Shown in pieces: positions 1 through 11,309 of a stretch of DNA of 64,000 bases. The stretch is taken from assembly GCF_046630445.1 (NCBI RefSeq), contig NC_092342.1:79596001-79660000 (forward strand), written 5' to 3'. Within the stretch, counting starts at the first letter, position 1; each line of letters begins with the position of its first letter. Below the pieces are notes generated by a model, which saw only the letters and a list, made by a program, of their open reading frames with translations, was not told the DNA's origin and searched no databases. The position numbers and the translations under genes were made by a program. Source of the stretch: Rutidosis leptorrhynchoides. Lineage: Eukaryota > Streptophyta > Magnoliopsida > Asterales > Asteraceae.

Positions 1-1496
1 TTTCTCAAATGTTCACCGTGTTCTTGGTCATTCTTTGAGTAAATAAGTATGTCATCAATGAAAACAATGACAAACTTGTCAAGGTATGGTCCACACACTC
101 GGTTCATAAGGTCCATGAACACAGCTGGTGCGTTAGTCAATCCAAATGGCATAACCATAAACTCATAATGACCATAACACGTCCTAAAAGCAGTCTTTGG
201 AATATCATCTTCTTTCACCCGCAGTTGATGATACCCGAAACGTAAGTCAATCTTTGAATAAACAGACGAGCCTTGTAGTTGATCAAATAAGTCGTCGATT
301 CTCGGTAGTGGGTAGCGATTCTTGATGGTAAGTTTGTTCAACTCTCGGTAGTCGATACACAACCTGAATGTACCATCTTTCTTCTTGACAAACAAAACAG
401 GAGCTCCCCACGGTGATGTGCTTGGTTGAATGAAACCACGTTCTAAAAGTTCTTGTAATTGACTTTGCAGTTCTTTCATCTCGCTGGGTGCGAGTCTGTA
501 AGGAGCACGAGCTATTGGTGCAGCTCCTGGTACAAGATCTATTTGAAATTCAACGGATCGATGTGGGGGTAATCCCGGTAATTCTTTCGGAAATACATCG
601 GGAAATTCTTTTGCGACGGGAACATCATTGATGCTCTTTTCTTCAGTTTGTACTTTCTCGACGTGTGCTAGAACAGCATAGCAACCTTTTCTTATTAGTT
701 TTTGTGCCTTCAAATTACTAATAAGATGTAGCTTCGTGTTGCCCTTTTCTCCGTACACCATTAAGGGTTTTCCTTTTTCTCGTATAATGCGAATTGCATT
801 TTTGTAACAAACGATCTCTGCTTTCACTTCTTTCAACCAGTCCATACTGATTATCACATCAAAACTCCCTAACTCTACTGGTATCAAGTCAATCTTAAAT
901 GTTTCGCTAACCAGTTTAATTTCTCGATTCCGACATATATTATCTGCTGAAATTAATTTACCATTTGCTAATTCGAGTAAAAATTTACTATCCAAAGGCG
1001 TCAATGGACAACTTAATTTAGCACAAAAATCTCTACTCATATAGCTTCTATCCGCACCCGAATCAAATAAAACGTAAGCAGATTTATTGTCAATAAGAAA
1101 CGTACCCGTAACAAGCTCCGGGTCTTCCTGTGCCTCTGCCGCATTAATATTGAAAACTCTTCCGCGGCCTTGTCCATTCGTGTTCTCCTGGTTCGGGCAA
1201 TTTCTAATAATGTGGCCCGGTTTTCCACATTTATAACAAACTACATTGGCATAACTTGCTCCGACACTACTTGCTCCGCCATTACTCGTTCCGACACCAT
1301 TTGTTCCTTTCGTTCTATTAACCCCTGGTCCGTAGACCTCACACTTCGCCGCGCTATGACCATTTCTTTTACACTTGTTGCAAAATTTGGTGCAGAACCC
1401 CGAGTGATACTTTTCACACCTTTGGCATAGCTGCTTCTGATTGTTGTTGTTGTTGCGGTTATTATTGTTGTTGGGATGATTGTTGTACTTGTTGTT

Positions 1497-1538
<42 letters not shown>

Positions 1539-2371
1539 GGGCCGTTTGTTGTAGTTGCAATTGATGTTGCGATTGTTGGGATAATTGTTGCGATTATTGT
1601 TGTAATTGCTGTTGTTGTTGTATTGGTGATTCTTATCACCGTTTTCCTCCCACTTTCTTTTGACTTGCTTCACATTGGCCTCTTCAGCAGTCTGTTCTTT
1701 AATTCTTTCTTCAATCTGGTTCACTAATTTGTGAGCCATTCTACATGCCTGTTGTATGGAGGCGGGCTCGTGTGAACTTATATCTTCTTGGATTCTTTCC
1801 GGTAATCCTTTCACAAACGCGTCGATCTTCTCTTCCTCATCTTCGAATGCTCCCGGACACAATAGGCACAATTCTGTGAATCTTCTTTCGTACGTGGTAA
1901 TATCAAATCCTTGGGTTCGTAACCCTCTAAGTTCTGTCTTGAGCTTATTGACCTCGGTTCTGGGACGGTATTTCTCGTTCATCAAGTGCTTGAATGCTGA
2001 CCACGGTAGTGCGTACGCATCGTCTTGTCCCACTTGCTCTAGATAGGTATTCCACCATGTTAACGCAGAACCTGTGAAGGTATGCGTAGCGTACTTCACT
2101 TTGTCCTCTTCAGTACACTTACTTATGGCAAACACCGATTCGACCTTCTCGGTCCACCGTTTCAATCCGATCGGTCCTTCGGTTCCATCAAATTCTAAAG
2201 GTTTGCAGGCAGTGAATTCTTTGTAGGTGCACCTACACGATTTCCTGTACTGCTAGATCCAAGGTTATTGTTGGTATGTAGCGCAGCCTGTACTGCGGCT
2301 ATGTTTGAAGCTAGAAAAGTACGGAATTCCTCTTCATTCATATTCACGGTGTGTCGAGTAGTCGGTGCCAT
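1..2371 (-). pseudogene. gag-pol polyprotein of copy C (frameshifted, cut by window edge)
   Basis: The capsid-type Gag is followed by an Asn-rich stretch, CCHC knuckles, a protease with DSGA and the start of reverse transcriptase, all on the minus strand. Relative to copy A one base is missing near 2231, about 47 codons into Gag, so the reading frame breaks there and ends at 2195. The downstream frame then looks open to position 1. The Asn run at about 1490-1545 is much longer than in copy A because of a GTT/AAC triplet expansion. The start is chosen at 2371, the Met equivalent to 44533 in copy A. The product would be capsid, protease, RT-RNase H and integrase, but this copy cannot make a full polyprotein without a frameshift. 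Confidence 0.88.
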
Positions 2372-2712
2372 TTCCTTCAAAATAGTCAAATGGAATAAGT
2401 TAATCATACAGAATATTAAGAGTAGTTAATAGTATTTCGTAGCATAATATGAACTCATTTATAAAAGCTTTTTCTTCATATTAGCGTTTTATAAGTTTAG
2501 ATTCGGGTAGTACCTACCCGTTAAGTTCATACTTAGTAGCTAATATACAATTCAACTACTACAATTCTATATGAAAAACTGATTATAATAATATTTCGCG
2601 TTCAAACTTTTACACAATATTTTACAAACTTACAATACCGCTTATTTTACATATAGCATGAAATATAGCACACAATAAATTTGATACAAGATGGTTGTGA
2701 AGATAATTCTAG

Positions 2713-3396
2713 CTAGTACACAAGTCGTTCAGCAAAGGCAATAAAGACACGTAATTCATACGTCCAGAAACAAGTCATGCATTCTGGTTTTACTAGGATT
2801 ACTTCCCATCCTTGGTCTTGTGGAACATAACCATTATGGCCGTTGATAAGACAGCGTGTTGTAACGTCGTCAAAGGGACGAGGGTTACGTAATGTCCAAC
2901 AGTCACGTAACAATCTAAAAACCTCATTTCTTACCCCAATTACCGACTCCGTCACTTGTGGGAACGTTTTGTTTAATAGTTGTAGCCCGATGTTCTTGTT
3001 CTCACTTTGGTGAGAAGCGAACATTACTAATCCGTAAGCATAACATGCTTCTTTATATTGCATGTTAGCCGCTTTTTCTAAATCACGAAGTCCAATATTC
3101 GGATATATTGAGTCAAAATAATTTCTTAACCCATTGCGTAAAATAGCATTTGGGTTCCCCGCAATATATGCGTCAAAGTAAACACATCGTAACTTATGGA
3201 TTTCCCAATGTGATATCCCCCATCTTTCGAACGAAAGCCTTTTATAAACCAAGGCATTCTTGGAACGTTCTTCGAATGTCTTACAAACTGATCTCGCCTT
3301 AAATAGTTGTGCCGAAGAATTCTGACCGACTCTAGACAAGATTTCATCAATCATGTCTCCGGGTAGGTCTCTTAAAATATTGGGTTGTCTATCCAT
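2713..3396 (-). CDS. F-box protein carried by retrotransposon copy C
   Basis: This encodes 227 residues with an N-terminal F-box at about residues 6-50 (LPGDMIDEILSRV, then a Cys/Phe-containing helix pattern), the module that binds SKP1 in SCF ubiquitin ligases. A Sel1-like segment lies near residues 100-135 (GLRDLEKAANMQ and following). The C-terminus is rich in Cys and Trp (CMTCFW). The layout resembles plant At2g35280-like F-box proteins; this is family recognition, not a search result. There are no introns. It sits between the 5' LTR and gag on the same strand as gag-pol, so it is element cargo and not a neighbouring host gene. It differs from the copy at 44875-45558 at six residues and stays open. 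Confidence 0.82.
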   Translation of the reverse strand: MDRQPNILRDLPGDMIDEILSRVGQNSSAQLFKARSVCKTFEERSKNALVYKRLSFERWGISHWEIHKLRCVYFDAYIAGNPNAILRNGLRNYFDSIYPNIGLRDLEKAANMQYKEACYAYGLVMFASHQSENKNIGLQLLNKTFPQVTESVIGVRNEVFRLLRDCWTLRNPRPFDDVTTRCLINGHNGYVPQDQGWEVILVKPECMTCFWTYELRVFIAFAERLVY

Positions 3397-3534
3397 TTTG
3401 TGTTTTTATACTGTAAAATAGACAAGAGTTAGATTCATAAAAAAAAATACTTATTAATACAAGCAATTTTTACATATATCATAAAGTATAAGCACACTAT
3501 ATTACATATATTACACCACACGAATGCAACTATC

Positions 3535-4149
3535 TTATTCCGACTCGCTTGTTTCTTCTTCTTCGGTTTTGGTTCGTTTTGCCAAGTTTCTAGGGATATA
3601 TGATGTTCCCCTAATACGAGCCGTCGTTTTCCACATTGGTTTAGAAAAACCTAGTGGTTTAGAGGTTCCCGGGTCATTGTTACAACTTAAGGACTTCGGG
3701 GGTTGACGATACATATAAAGTTCATCGGGGTTGGAATTAGATTTCTCTATTTTTATGCCCTTTCCCTTATTATTTTATTTTGCCTTTTTAAATTCAGTTG
3801 GGGTAATTTCTATAACATCATCGGAATTCTCGTCGGAATCCGATTCATCGGAGAATTGGTAATCCTCCCAATATTTTGCTTCCTTGGCGGAAACACCATT
3901 GACCATAATTAACCTTGGTCGGTTGGTTAAGGATTTTCTTTTACTTAACCGTTTTATTTTTTCCCCCACCGGTTTTATTTCTTCATCCGGTTCCGATTCT
4001 TCTTCCGGTTCCGATTCTTCTTCCGGTTCCGACTCTTCTTCCGGTTCCTCTTCGGGAACTTGTGAATCAGTCCACAAATCATTCCAATTTACATTTGACT
4101 CTTCATTATTATTAGGTGAGTCAATGGGACTTGTTCTAGAGGTAGACAT
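3535..4149 (-). pseudogene. Acidic accessory ORF of copy C, with premature stop
   Basis: This is the counterpart of the 204-codon ORF at 45697-46311 and has exactly the same length (615 nt). A GAA-to-TAA change puts a stop at 3775-3777, so only the first 124 residues are encoded. The retained part includes the Glu/Ser/Pro repeats (EEESEP units, from an 18-bp tandem repeat at about 3983-4054) and an acidic Asp/Ser/Glu patch. The lost part is the Lys-rich, NLS-like segment and the Arg/Lys-rich tail. The function is unknown and I do not recognise a domain. Confidence 0.7.
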
Positions 4150-4344
4150 CTATCACATAATATCAAACGCGTTAAGAGATTAATATATCACATAATATTC
4201 ACATGTTAAAAATATATAGTTTCCAACAAAATTTGTTAAGCAATCATTTTTCAAGTAAATACGGTCGAAGTCCAGACTCACTAATGTATCCTAACAAACT
4301 CGATAAGACACACTAATGCAAAATTCTGGTTCTCTAAGACCAAC

Positions 4345-4356
4345 GCTCTGATACCA
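4345..4356 (-). promoter_or_regulatory. Primer binding site (initiator tRNA-Met type), copy C
   Basis: On the minus strand this reads TGGTATCAGAGC, the classical plant LTR-retrotransposon site complementary to the 3' end of initiator tRNA-Met. It begins two bases inside the 5' LTR end (CATTTCA/GT/TGGTATC), which fixes the LTR boundary at 4359. Confidence 0.9.
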
Positions 4357-4358
4357 AC

Positions 4359-7300
4359 TGAAATGTCCCGTTCTTATTGATTAAAAACGTTCCATATTAA
4401 TTGATTTCGTTGCGAGGTTTTGACCTCTATATGAGACGTTTTTCAAAGACTGCATTCATTTTAAAACAAACCATAACCTTTATTTTATCAATAAAGGTTT
4501 AAAAAACTTTACGTAGATTATCAAATAATGATAATCTAAAATATCCTGTTTACACACGACCATTACATAATGGTTTACAATACAAATATGTTACAACAAA
4601 ATAAGTTTCTTGAATGCAGTTTTTACACAATATCATACAAGCATGGACTCCAAATCTCGTCCTTATTTAAGTATGCGATAGCGGAAGCTCTTAATAATCA
4701 CCTGAGAATAAACATGCTTAAAACGTCAACAAAAATGTTGGTGAGTTATAGGTTTAACCTATATATATCAAATCATAATAATAGACCACAAGATTTCATA
4801 TTCCAATACACATCCTATACATAGAGATAAAAATCATTCATATGGTGAACACCTGGTAACCGACATTAACAAGATGCATATATAAGAATATCCCCATCAT
4901 TCCGGGACACCCTTCGGATATGCTATAAATTTCGAAGTACTAAAGCATCCGGTACTTTGGATGGGGCTTGTTGGGCCCGATAGATCTATCTTTAGGATTC
5001 GCGTCAATTAGGGTGTCTGTTCCCTAATTCTTAGATTACCAGACTTAATAAAAAGGGGCATATTCGATTTCGATAATTCAACCATAGAATGTAGTTTCAC
5101 GTACTTGTGTCTATTTTGTAAATCATTTATAAAACCTGCATGTATTCTCATCCCAAAAATATTAGATTTTAAAAGTGGGACTATAACTCACTTTCACAGA
5201 TTTTTACTTCGTCGGGAAGTAAGACTTGGCCACTGGTTGATTTACGAACCTATAACAATATATACATATATATCAAAGTATGTTCAAAATATATTTACAA
5301 CACTTTTAATATATTTTGATGTTTTAAGTTTATTAAGTAAGTTGTCCTCGTTAGTAACCTACAACTAGTTGTCCACAGTTAGATGTACAGAAATAAATCG
5401 ATAAATATTATCTTGAATCAATCCACGACCTAGTGTATACGTATCTCAGTATTGATCACAACTCAAACTATATATATTTTGGAATCAACCTCAACCATGT
5501 ATAGCTAACTCCAACATTCACATATAGAGTGTCTATGGTTGTTCCGAAATATATATAGATGTGTCGACATGATAGGTCGAAACATTGTATACGTTTCTAT
5601 GGTATCTCAAGATTACATAATATACAATACAATTTGATTAAGTTATGGTTGGAATAGATTTGTTACCAATTTTCACGTAGCTAAAATGAGAAAAATTATC
5701 CAATCTTGTTTTACCCATAACTTCTTCATTTTAAATCCGTTTTGAGTGAATCAAATTGCTATGGTTTCATATTGAACTCTATTTTATGAATCTAAACCGA
5801 AAAAGTATAGGTTTATAGTCGGAAAAATAAGTTACAAGTCGTTTTTGTAAAGGTAGTCATTTCAGTCGAAAGAACGACGTCTAGATGACCATTTTAGAAA
5901 ACATACTTCCACTTTGAGTTTAACCATAATTTTTGGATATAGTTTCATGTTCATAATAAAAATCATTTTCTCAGAATAATAACTTTTAAATCAAAGTTTA
6001 TCATATTTTTTAATTAACTAACCCAAAACAGCCCGCGGTGTTACTACGACGGCGTAAATCCGGTTTTACGGTGTTTTTCGTGTTTCCAGGTTTTAAATCA
6101 TTAAGTTAGCATATTATATAGATATAGAACATGTGTTTAGTTGATTTTAAAATTCAAGTTATAAGGATTAACTTTTGTTTGCGAACAAGTTTAGAATTAA
6201 CTAAACTATGTTCTAGTGATTACAAGTTTAAACCTTCGAATAAAATAGCTTTATATGTATGAATCGAATGATGTTATGAACATCATTACTACCTTAAGTT
6301 CCTTGGATAAACCTACTGGAAAAGAGAAAAATGGATCTAGCTTCAACGGATCCTTGGATGGCTCGAAGTTCTTGAAGCAGAATCATGACACGAAAACAAG
6401 TTCAAGTAAGATCATCACTTGAAATAAGATTGTTATAGTTATAGAAATTGAACCAAAGTTTGAATATGATTATTACCTTGTATTAGAATGATAACCTACT
6501 GTAAGAAACAAAGATTTCTTGAGGTTGGATGATCACCTTACAAGATTAGAAGTGAGCTAGCAAACTTGAAAGTATTCTTGATTTTATGTAACTAGAACTT
6601 GTAGAATTTATGAAGAACACTTAGAACTTGAAGATAGAACTTGAGAGAGATCAATTAGATGAAGAAAATTGAAGAATGAAAGTGTTTGTAGGTGTTTTTG
6701 GTCGTTGGTGTATGGATTAGATATAAAGGATATGTAATTTTGTTTTCATGTAAATAAGTCATGAATGATTACTCATATTTTTTAATTTTATGAGATATTT
6801 CATGCTAGTTGCCAAATGATGGTTCCCACATGTGTTAGGTGACTCACATGGGCTGCTAAGAGCTGATCATTGGAGTGTATATATCAATAGTACATACATC
6901 TAAAAGCTGTGTATTGTACGAGTACGAATACGGGTGCATACGAGTAGAATTGTTGATGAAACTGAACGAGGATGTAATTGTAAGCATTTTTGTTAAGTAG
7001 AAGTATTTTGATAAGTGTATTGAAGTCTTTAAAAAAGTGTATAAATACATATTAAAACACTACATGTATATACATTTTAACTGAGTCGTTAAGTCATCGT
7101 TAGTCATTACATGTAAGTGTTGTTTTGAAACCTTTAGGTTAACGATCTTGTTAAATGTTATTAACCCAATGTTTATAATATCAAATGAGATTTTAAATTA
7201 TTATATTATCATGATATTATCATGTATGAATATCTCTTAATATGATATATATACATTAAATGTCTTTACAACGATAATCGTTACATATATGTCTCGTTTA

Positions 7301-7610
7301 AAAATCATTAAGTTAGTAGTCTTGTTTTTACATATGTAGTTCATTGTTAATATACTTAATGATATGTTTACTTATCATAGTATCATGTTAACTATATATA
7401 TATATCCATATATATGTCATCATATAGTTTTTACAAGTTTTAACGTTCGTGAATCACCGGTCAACTTGGGTGGTCAATTGTCTATATGAAACATATTTCA
7501 ATTAATCAAGTCTTAACAAGTTTGATTGCTTAACATGTTGGAAACATTTAATCATGTAAATATCAATCTCAATTAATATATATGAACATGGAAAAGTTCG
7601 GGTCACTACA
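4359..7610 (-). repeat. 5' LTR of chromovirus copy C
   Basis: The repeat is 3252 bp. On the minus strand it starts TGTAGTGACCCG and ends GGGACATTTCA, with TG...CA termini. It aligns along its full length with the two LTRs of copy A (36677-39929 and 46521-49773), with scattered substitutions. Short ORFs inside it (for example 4570-4824, 5105-5368 and 6856-7050) recur in every LTR copy but are AT-rich, antisense to the element and domain-free, so I do not call them genes. Confidence 0.93.
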
Positions 7611-7615
7611 CAGGT

Positions 7616-9148
7616 AGCCTGATCAGACCTAGAAAACAGTAAACAATGTGCTCTAGTGGGTTTTTGGTGCTTGATGCTCATCACGGTTCTCATCCTTGAT
7701 GCTTATAGCTTCAAGTGTACAACTGGTTGATGTGTTTGCATCATCTTAACCAAGTTTTGACCATCATGACACTAGTGTACGTCTAAGATATGTAGCACAA
7801 CCCATTTAAGGGTTGCAAGTAGGTTGATGAACCAAAGTTACATCAAGATCTTAGATCCGACACATACATGAGTTCTAATAATAATATTAAGCTATAAACT
7901 TGAATGTAAACTAAATAAATAAGATCTTAAGTTGTAGAACTTAGATCTTAGTTAGATCTTAAAGATCCAAGACTAAAAAGTCTAGATCTAGTGTTCTTAA
8001 GTTAAACCCTAAGTTATAGAACTTAGATCTTTACTTTAATGAAACCATAAGTTATGAAACTTAGATTTTCATCTTGAAAATGTATGTAAGCTTATAAGCT
8101 TTTGTTTACAACAAAATTGAAAGACCATAAGCTATAAAAACTTAGATCTAACATAAGTGTATGAAGTTATAACTAGAAAGTTAAACTTCCATGTTCTTGA
8201 ACTTACAAAGTTTAACTTTAGTTTTCAAGAAAAATGAGATCAAGATTAACTAGTAATACTTGACCAATATATGTAAATCACGAAATTAAAAGAAAGAAAA
8301 GATGAACTTCAAGTGTAGAACCATAAGCTAACAAGCTTAGATTCTTGTTCTTGACTTCTCATCAAACTAAGGATGGAAGAAACAAGATTCATGAAGATAC
8401 AAACTATAAAGTTTGATCTTGAACAATAAACAACAACTAGTAAGAATGATGATGATAGAAATCGGTTTTCAAAGGAAAAAAGAAAGAAAGAAAAAGATAT
8501 ATTGCTTACAATTTTAGAGAGAAAGTTGAGAGTAAAAGTGGTACAAGTATGTGTGTGTAAAATGAGGTAGAAACTAGCTTATAAGTAACAAAAAAAAAAT
8601 TGAAAAATGAACTCCCTCCCCTCCCCATTTGGCCGACGGTATTGGAGCTCCCAAAGGGGGTAGTCAACTTGCAACTTTCATGTATGGGAGCTTGGTGTAT
8701 GCTAGGAAGGTGTATAAGTCAAATACATGAGAAAGAGGTGGTCATGCATGCTTGCAAACTTTATCTCCTAACTTAACTAATTAATCCATGTTTAGTCTTA
8801 ATGGATCATTAACATAAAAGTGGGCTTACTAGTAGTCCATTAAGTGAAGTAGGGTGGGCTTCCAAGTCCAAGAATAAAGGCCCAAGTATAAGTATGCAAT
8901 AAATAAATAAAAAGCCCAAGTAATTAACTACTTATATTAGTTAATTAAAAATGATTAATAATAATTAATCATGAACGTAAATAATATTCGAAATATTATT
9001 CGAGAAAAGCACGTGTGTCACAAAGACAAGTCGGGACATGGAAAGTAAAGTACAGTAACAAGTAAATGTATAAGAATACATTTATTAAAGCGCAAGTATT
9101 ATTAATAAATATTAATATATATAAGTCGGAAAATCCAGGGTCGTTACA
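7616..9148 (-). repeat. Fragment of an unrelated LTR (minus orientation)
   Basis: The right end (rc of 9126-9148) reads TGTAACGACCCTGGATTTTCC, a typical Gypsy LTR 5' terminus, so an LTR begins at 9148 and runs leftwards. It is interrupted by copy C at 7610. Inside are degenerate repeats of a motif like 'cataagctatgaaacttagatc' spaced tens of bases apart (about 7900-8340). No coding sequence is supported. The extent on the left is unknown because the rest lies beyond copy C. Confidence 0.55.
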
Positions 9149-10381
9149 ACAAGTATTGGAAAACTATATGAAATAATAAAATATTTTCGATTGCCATGAT
9201 AATTCAAATATAATATAGCTCCTGAAATAAATAATATTTTGAGTTTGATAAACTATAAATTCGTTCAATTATCAAGACTTATACTATGTTAATAAACATG
9301 TATAGATTTAAAGATCATATTGGGTCAGTTTGATTTTTGAGATGACTTTTGTTAACTTTTGTATGACGGTCTCGAGCATTAGGATTATGATACACTATGA
9401 CCAGACCTAGCTTGTTAGACATGTATTGACCAACATATATTCTCTAGGTTGAGATCTACGATTATTTTGCATTCTGAGTTTCGGTCACATTTCGGTGAAT
9501 GACCTTATGTGCTGCTAAGGTGAGTTTCATTTGCTCCCTTTTTAATTGCTTTTACAATTTATATTTTTGGGCTGAGAATACATGCACTTTATTTTAAACG
9601 CAATGGATACAAGTACATACTAAATTCTACACCGAGATTGAACCAAAAATCCCTTAGGTTTGGTAACTAGTAACTGTCGGTTATAAGAACTGGTGGGTGC
9701 GAGTAGTTGTATATGGATCCATAGGGCTTGACATCCCCGTCTGTTCCAGGTATAGAAACCCTAGCCTGAACTATAAAACATACGTATGCTATTTGAGTTT
9801 AGTACACGTTGGATTGCGTGTATTATACATGCTGGTTGCATGTATGTTAAAACAGGGGTACTTATTATAACGTTAAAGCTTAGTTACCAGGGTGCTCAAT
9901 CTTGTAGAATATTTTGATAAACGTTTCTGGATGAAACAACTGAAATCTTGTGATCCACCTTTATGTACAGATTATGCGCAACATTAAAACTATGAACTCA
10001 CCAACATTTGTGTTGACACTTTTAAGCATGTTTATTCTCAGGTTCCTAGAAGTCTTTCGCTGTTTGCTTATACGTTGTACAAGCTATGTGCATGGAGTCA
10101 TACATGCTTTATTCAAGAAAACTTTGCATTCACAAAATCATAACCATGTATCTTATTTGACTGTATTGTCAACAGATGTATTGTTAAAAACTATTATATA
10201 CTGTGATTGTCTATACGTAGAAATCATCAGATGTCAAAAATCTTGGAATTTGATATTCAATTATGGTGTGCCTTTTCAAAAGAATGCAATGTTTACAAAA
10301 CGTATCATGTAGAGGTCAGTACCTCACTGTGAAATCGATGAATGATGTATTCGTCCAAATGGATTTGGACGGGTCATCACA
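9149..10381 (+). repeat. Fragment of a plus-strand LTR related to the chromovirus LTRs
   Basis: It ends ...GGACGGGTCATCACA at 10381, a Gypsy-type LTR 3' end. The stretch around 9985-10350 (a block ending in 'gttgacacttttaagcatg', then 'cgtatcatgtagaggtcagtacctc') is a diverged counterpart of the minus-strand R/U5 portion of the LTRs of copies A, B and C. It is therefore an LTR of a related family in the opposite orientation. The 5' end is not defined; it meets the LTR fragment at 9148 without a recognisable duplication. The 120-codon ORF at 9950 is LTR sequence, not a gene. Confidence 0.55.
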
Positions 10382-11300
10382 AATAGCATCGTGTAAAAAT
10401 AAGGGCTTTTTGTAAAAATCTTATTCATCAACTTCCCTAAACGCAGATCTCCAAACGCATCCTTCGTAAATAGAATCGTAAGGAACCCAATTTGGGTTTC
10501 GATTTGTATCTCAAGATCTTGAGTTTTAATTTTGGGTTTCTTTTATTCTTTAAATAATAAAACAGATCGGCGACGCTGTAGGTTGCAGATATAGGACGGT
10601 TAGTAGGTGAAGGGTGGGAGGTGAAGGATTGAGGAGGTGGGGGTGGTGGTGGGTTAAAACCTAAAAATTGAAGGATATGTGTTTGAAGTTAGAAGGTGAA
10701 AGTGGATAATTCATGGGTATAAAGCACTTGTAAGAATTCAATTTGAATTGACAAATAAGAAGTGTTGTTTTTTGCTTATTTATCCATACTTTTGTTTGGA
10801 TTTTGATTAGATGAGATTGTTTTGAATGTTAATTTGTGAATTTGGGATGTTGCAGGTCTGGTTGGAAGGAAGTTGAGAAGTTGGAAGGAGGGATCAATGA
10901 AATTAGAGTTTGCAAATATAAGGGACCAAAGATGTAAATATCTCGAAATGAAATTGAGATGACTAAAAAGATTATCTGTTATAACAGGTTAAATACATAA
11001 AATAGAACAATTTAGATAGTTGAATGCATATAATATGAGATTTGATAATTGGATGCATATAATAGATACTTGGTGAAACTTTAATACATTTTCAAATAAT
11101 TTTTTCAATATTTTAATTGAGGAATTATTATAGAATGCAAACTAGGTTTGAAAATAGTTACAGATGACACTCATAGATTGTGGGCCGCATACACTAGACC
11201 AATTATTCGTATTTGTTGATTTTCTTTAAACCCGTTTTGCTATGAGGTAGATGAATAAATTTTATACTCATTCTCGCGGACTGGGGATATTCACGAGTCA
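10382..11300. other. Unassigned intergenic stretch
   Basis: I see no supported gene. There is a G-rich plus-strand patch at about 10605-10660 (runs such as GGTGGGGGTGGTGGTGGG) that could form a quadruplex, and otherwise AT-rich sequence. 'ttgcag' followed by a short G-rich segment at 10853-10890 resembles a splice acceptor, but no exon can be built around it. Confidence 0.4.
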
Positions 11301-11309
11301 CGAATTTAT

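Larger units (their letters stand above)
1..7610 (-). mobile_element. Chromovirus (Ty3/Gypsy) copy C, partial
   Basis: This is the 5' half of a minus-strand LTR retrotransposon. From right to left it holds the 5' LTR (4359-7610), a primer binding site, an acidic ORF, an F-box ORF and gag-pol running off the window edge within RT. Its layout and sequence match complete copy A at 36677-49773 nearly base for base, so the missing part is expected left of the window. The 5 bp beyond the LTR (7611-7615, CAGGT) would be its target duplication, but the partner is outside the window. The C-terminal chromodomain of copy A places the family among plant chromoviruses, probably the Tekay/Del clade; the clade is an inference. 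Confidence 0.9.

Noticed and set aside
1476-1727. Val-rich and Thr-rich ORFs over the Gag repeat (also 1241-1639, 43474-43800, 43619-43888)
   Set aside because: They are shadow frames of the GTT/AAC triplet run encoding poly-Asn in the real Gag frame.
4570-5368. ORFs of 84 and 87 codons seen in every chromovirus LTR (also 36888, 37423, 46732, 47267)
   Set aside because: They repeat because the LTR repeats. They are antisense to the element, AT-rich and domain-free, with small changes that look unconstrained.
9950-10312. A 120-codon plus-strand ORF
   Set aside because: It lies wholly in LTR sequence related to the chromovirus LTRs; related copies have it broken.
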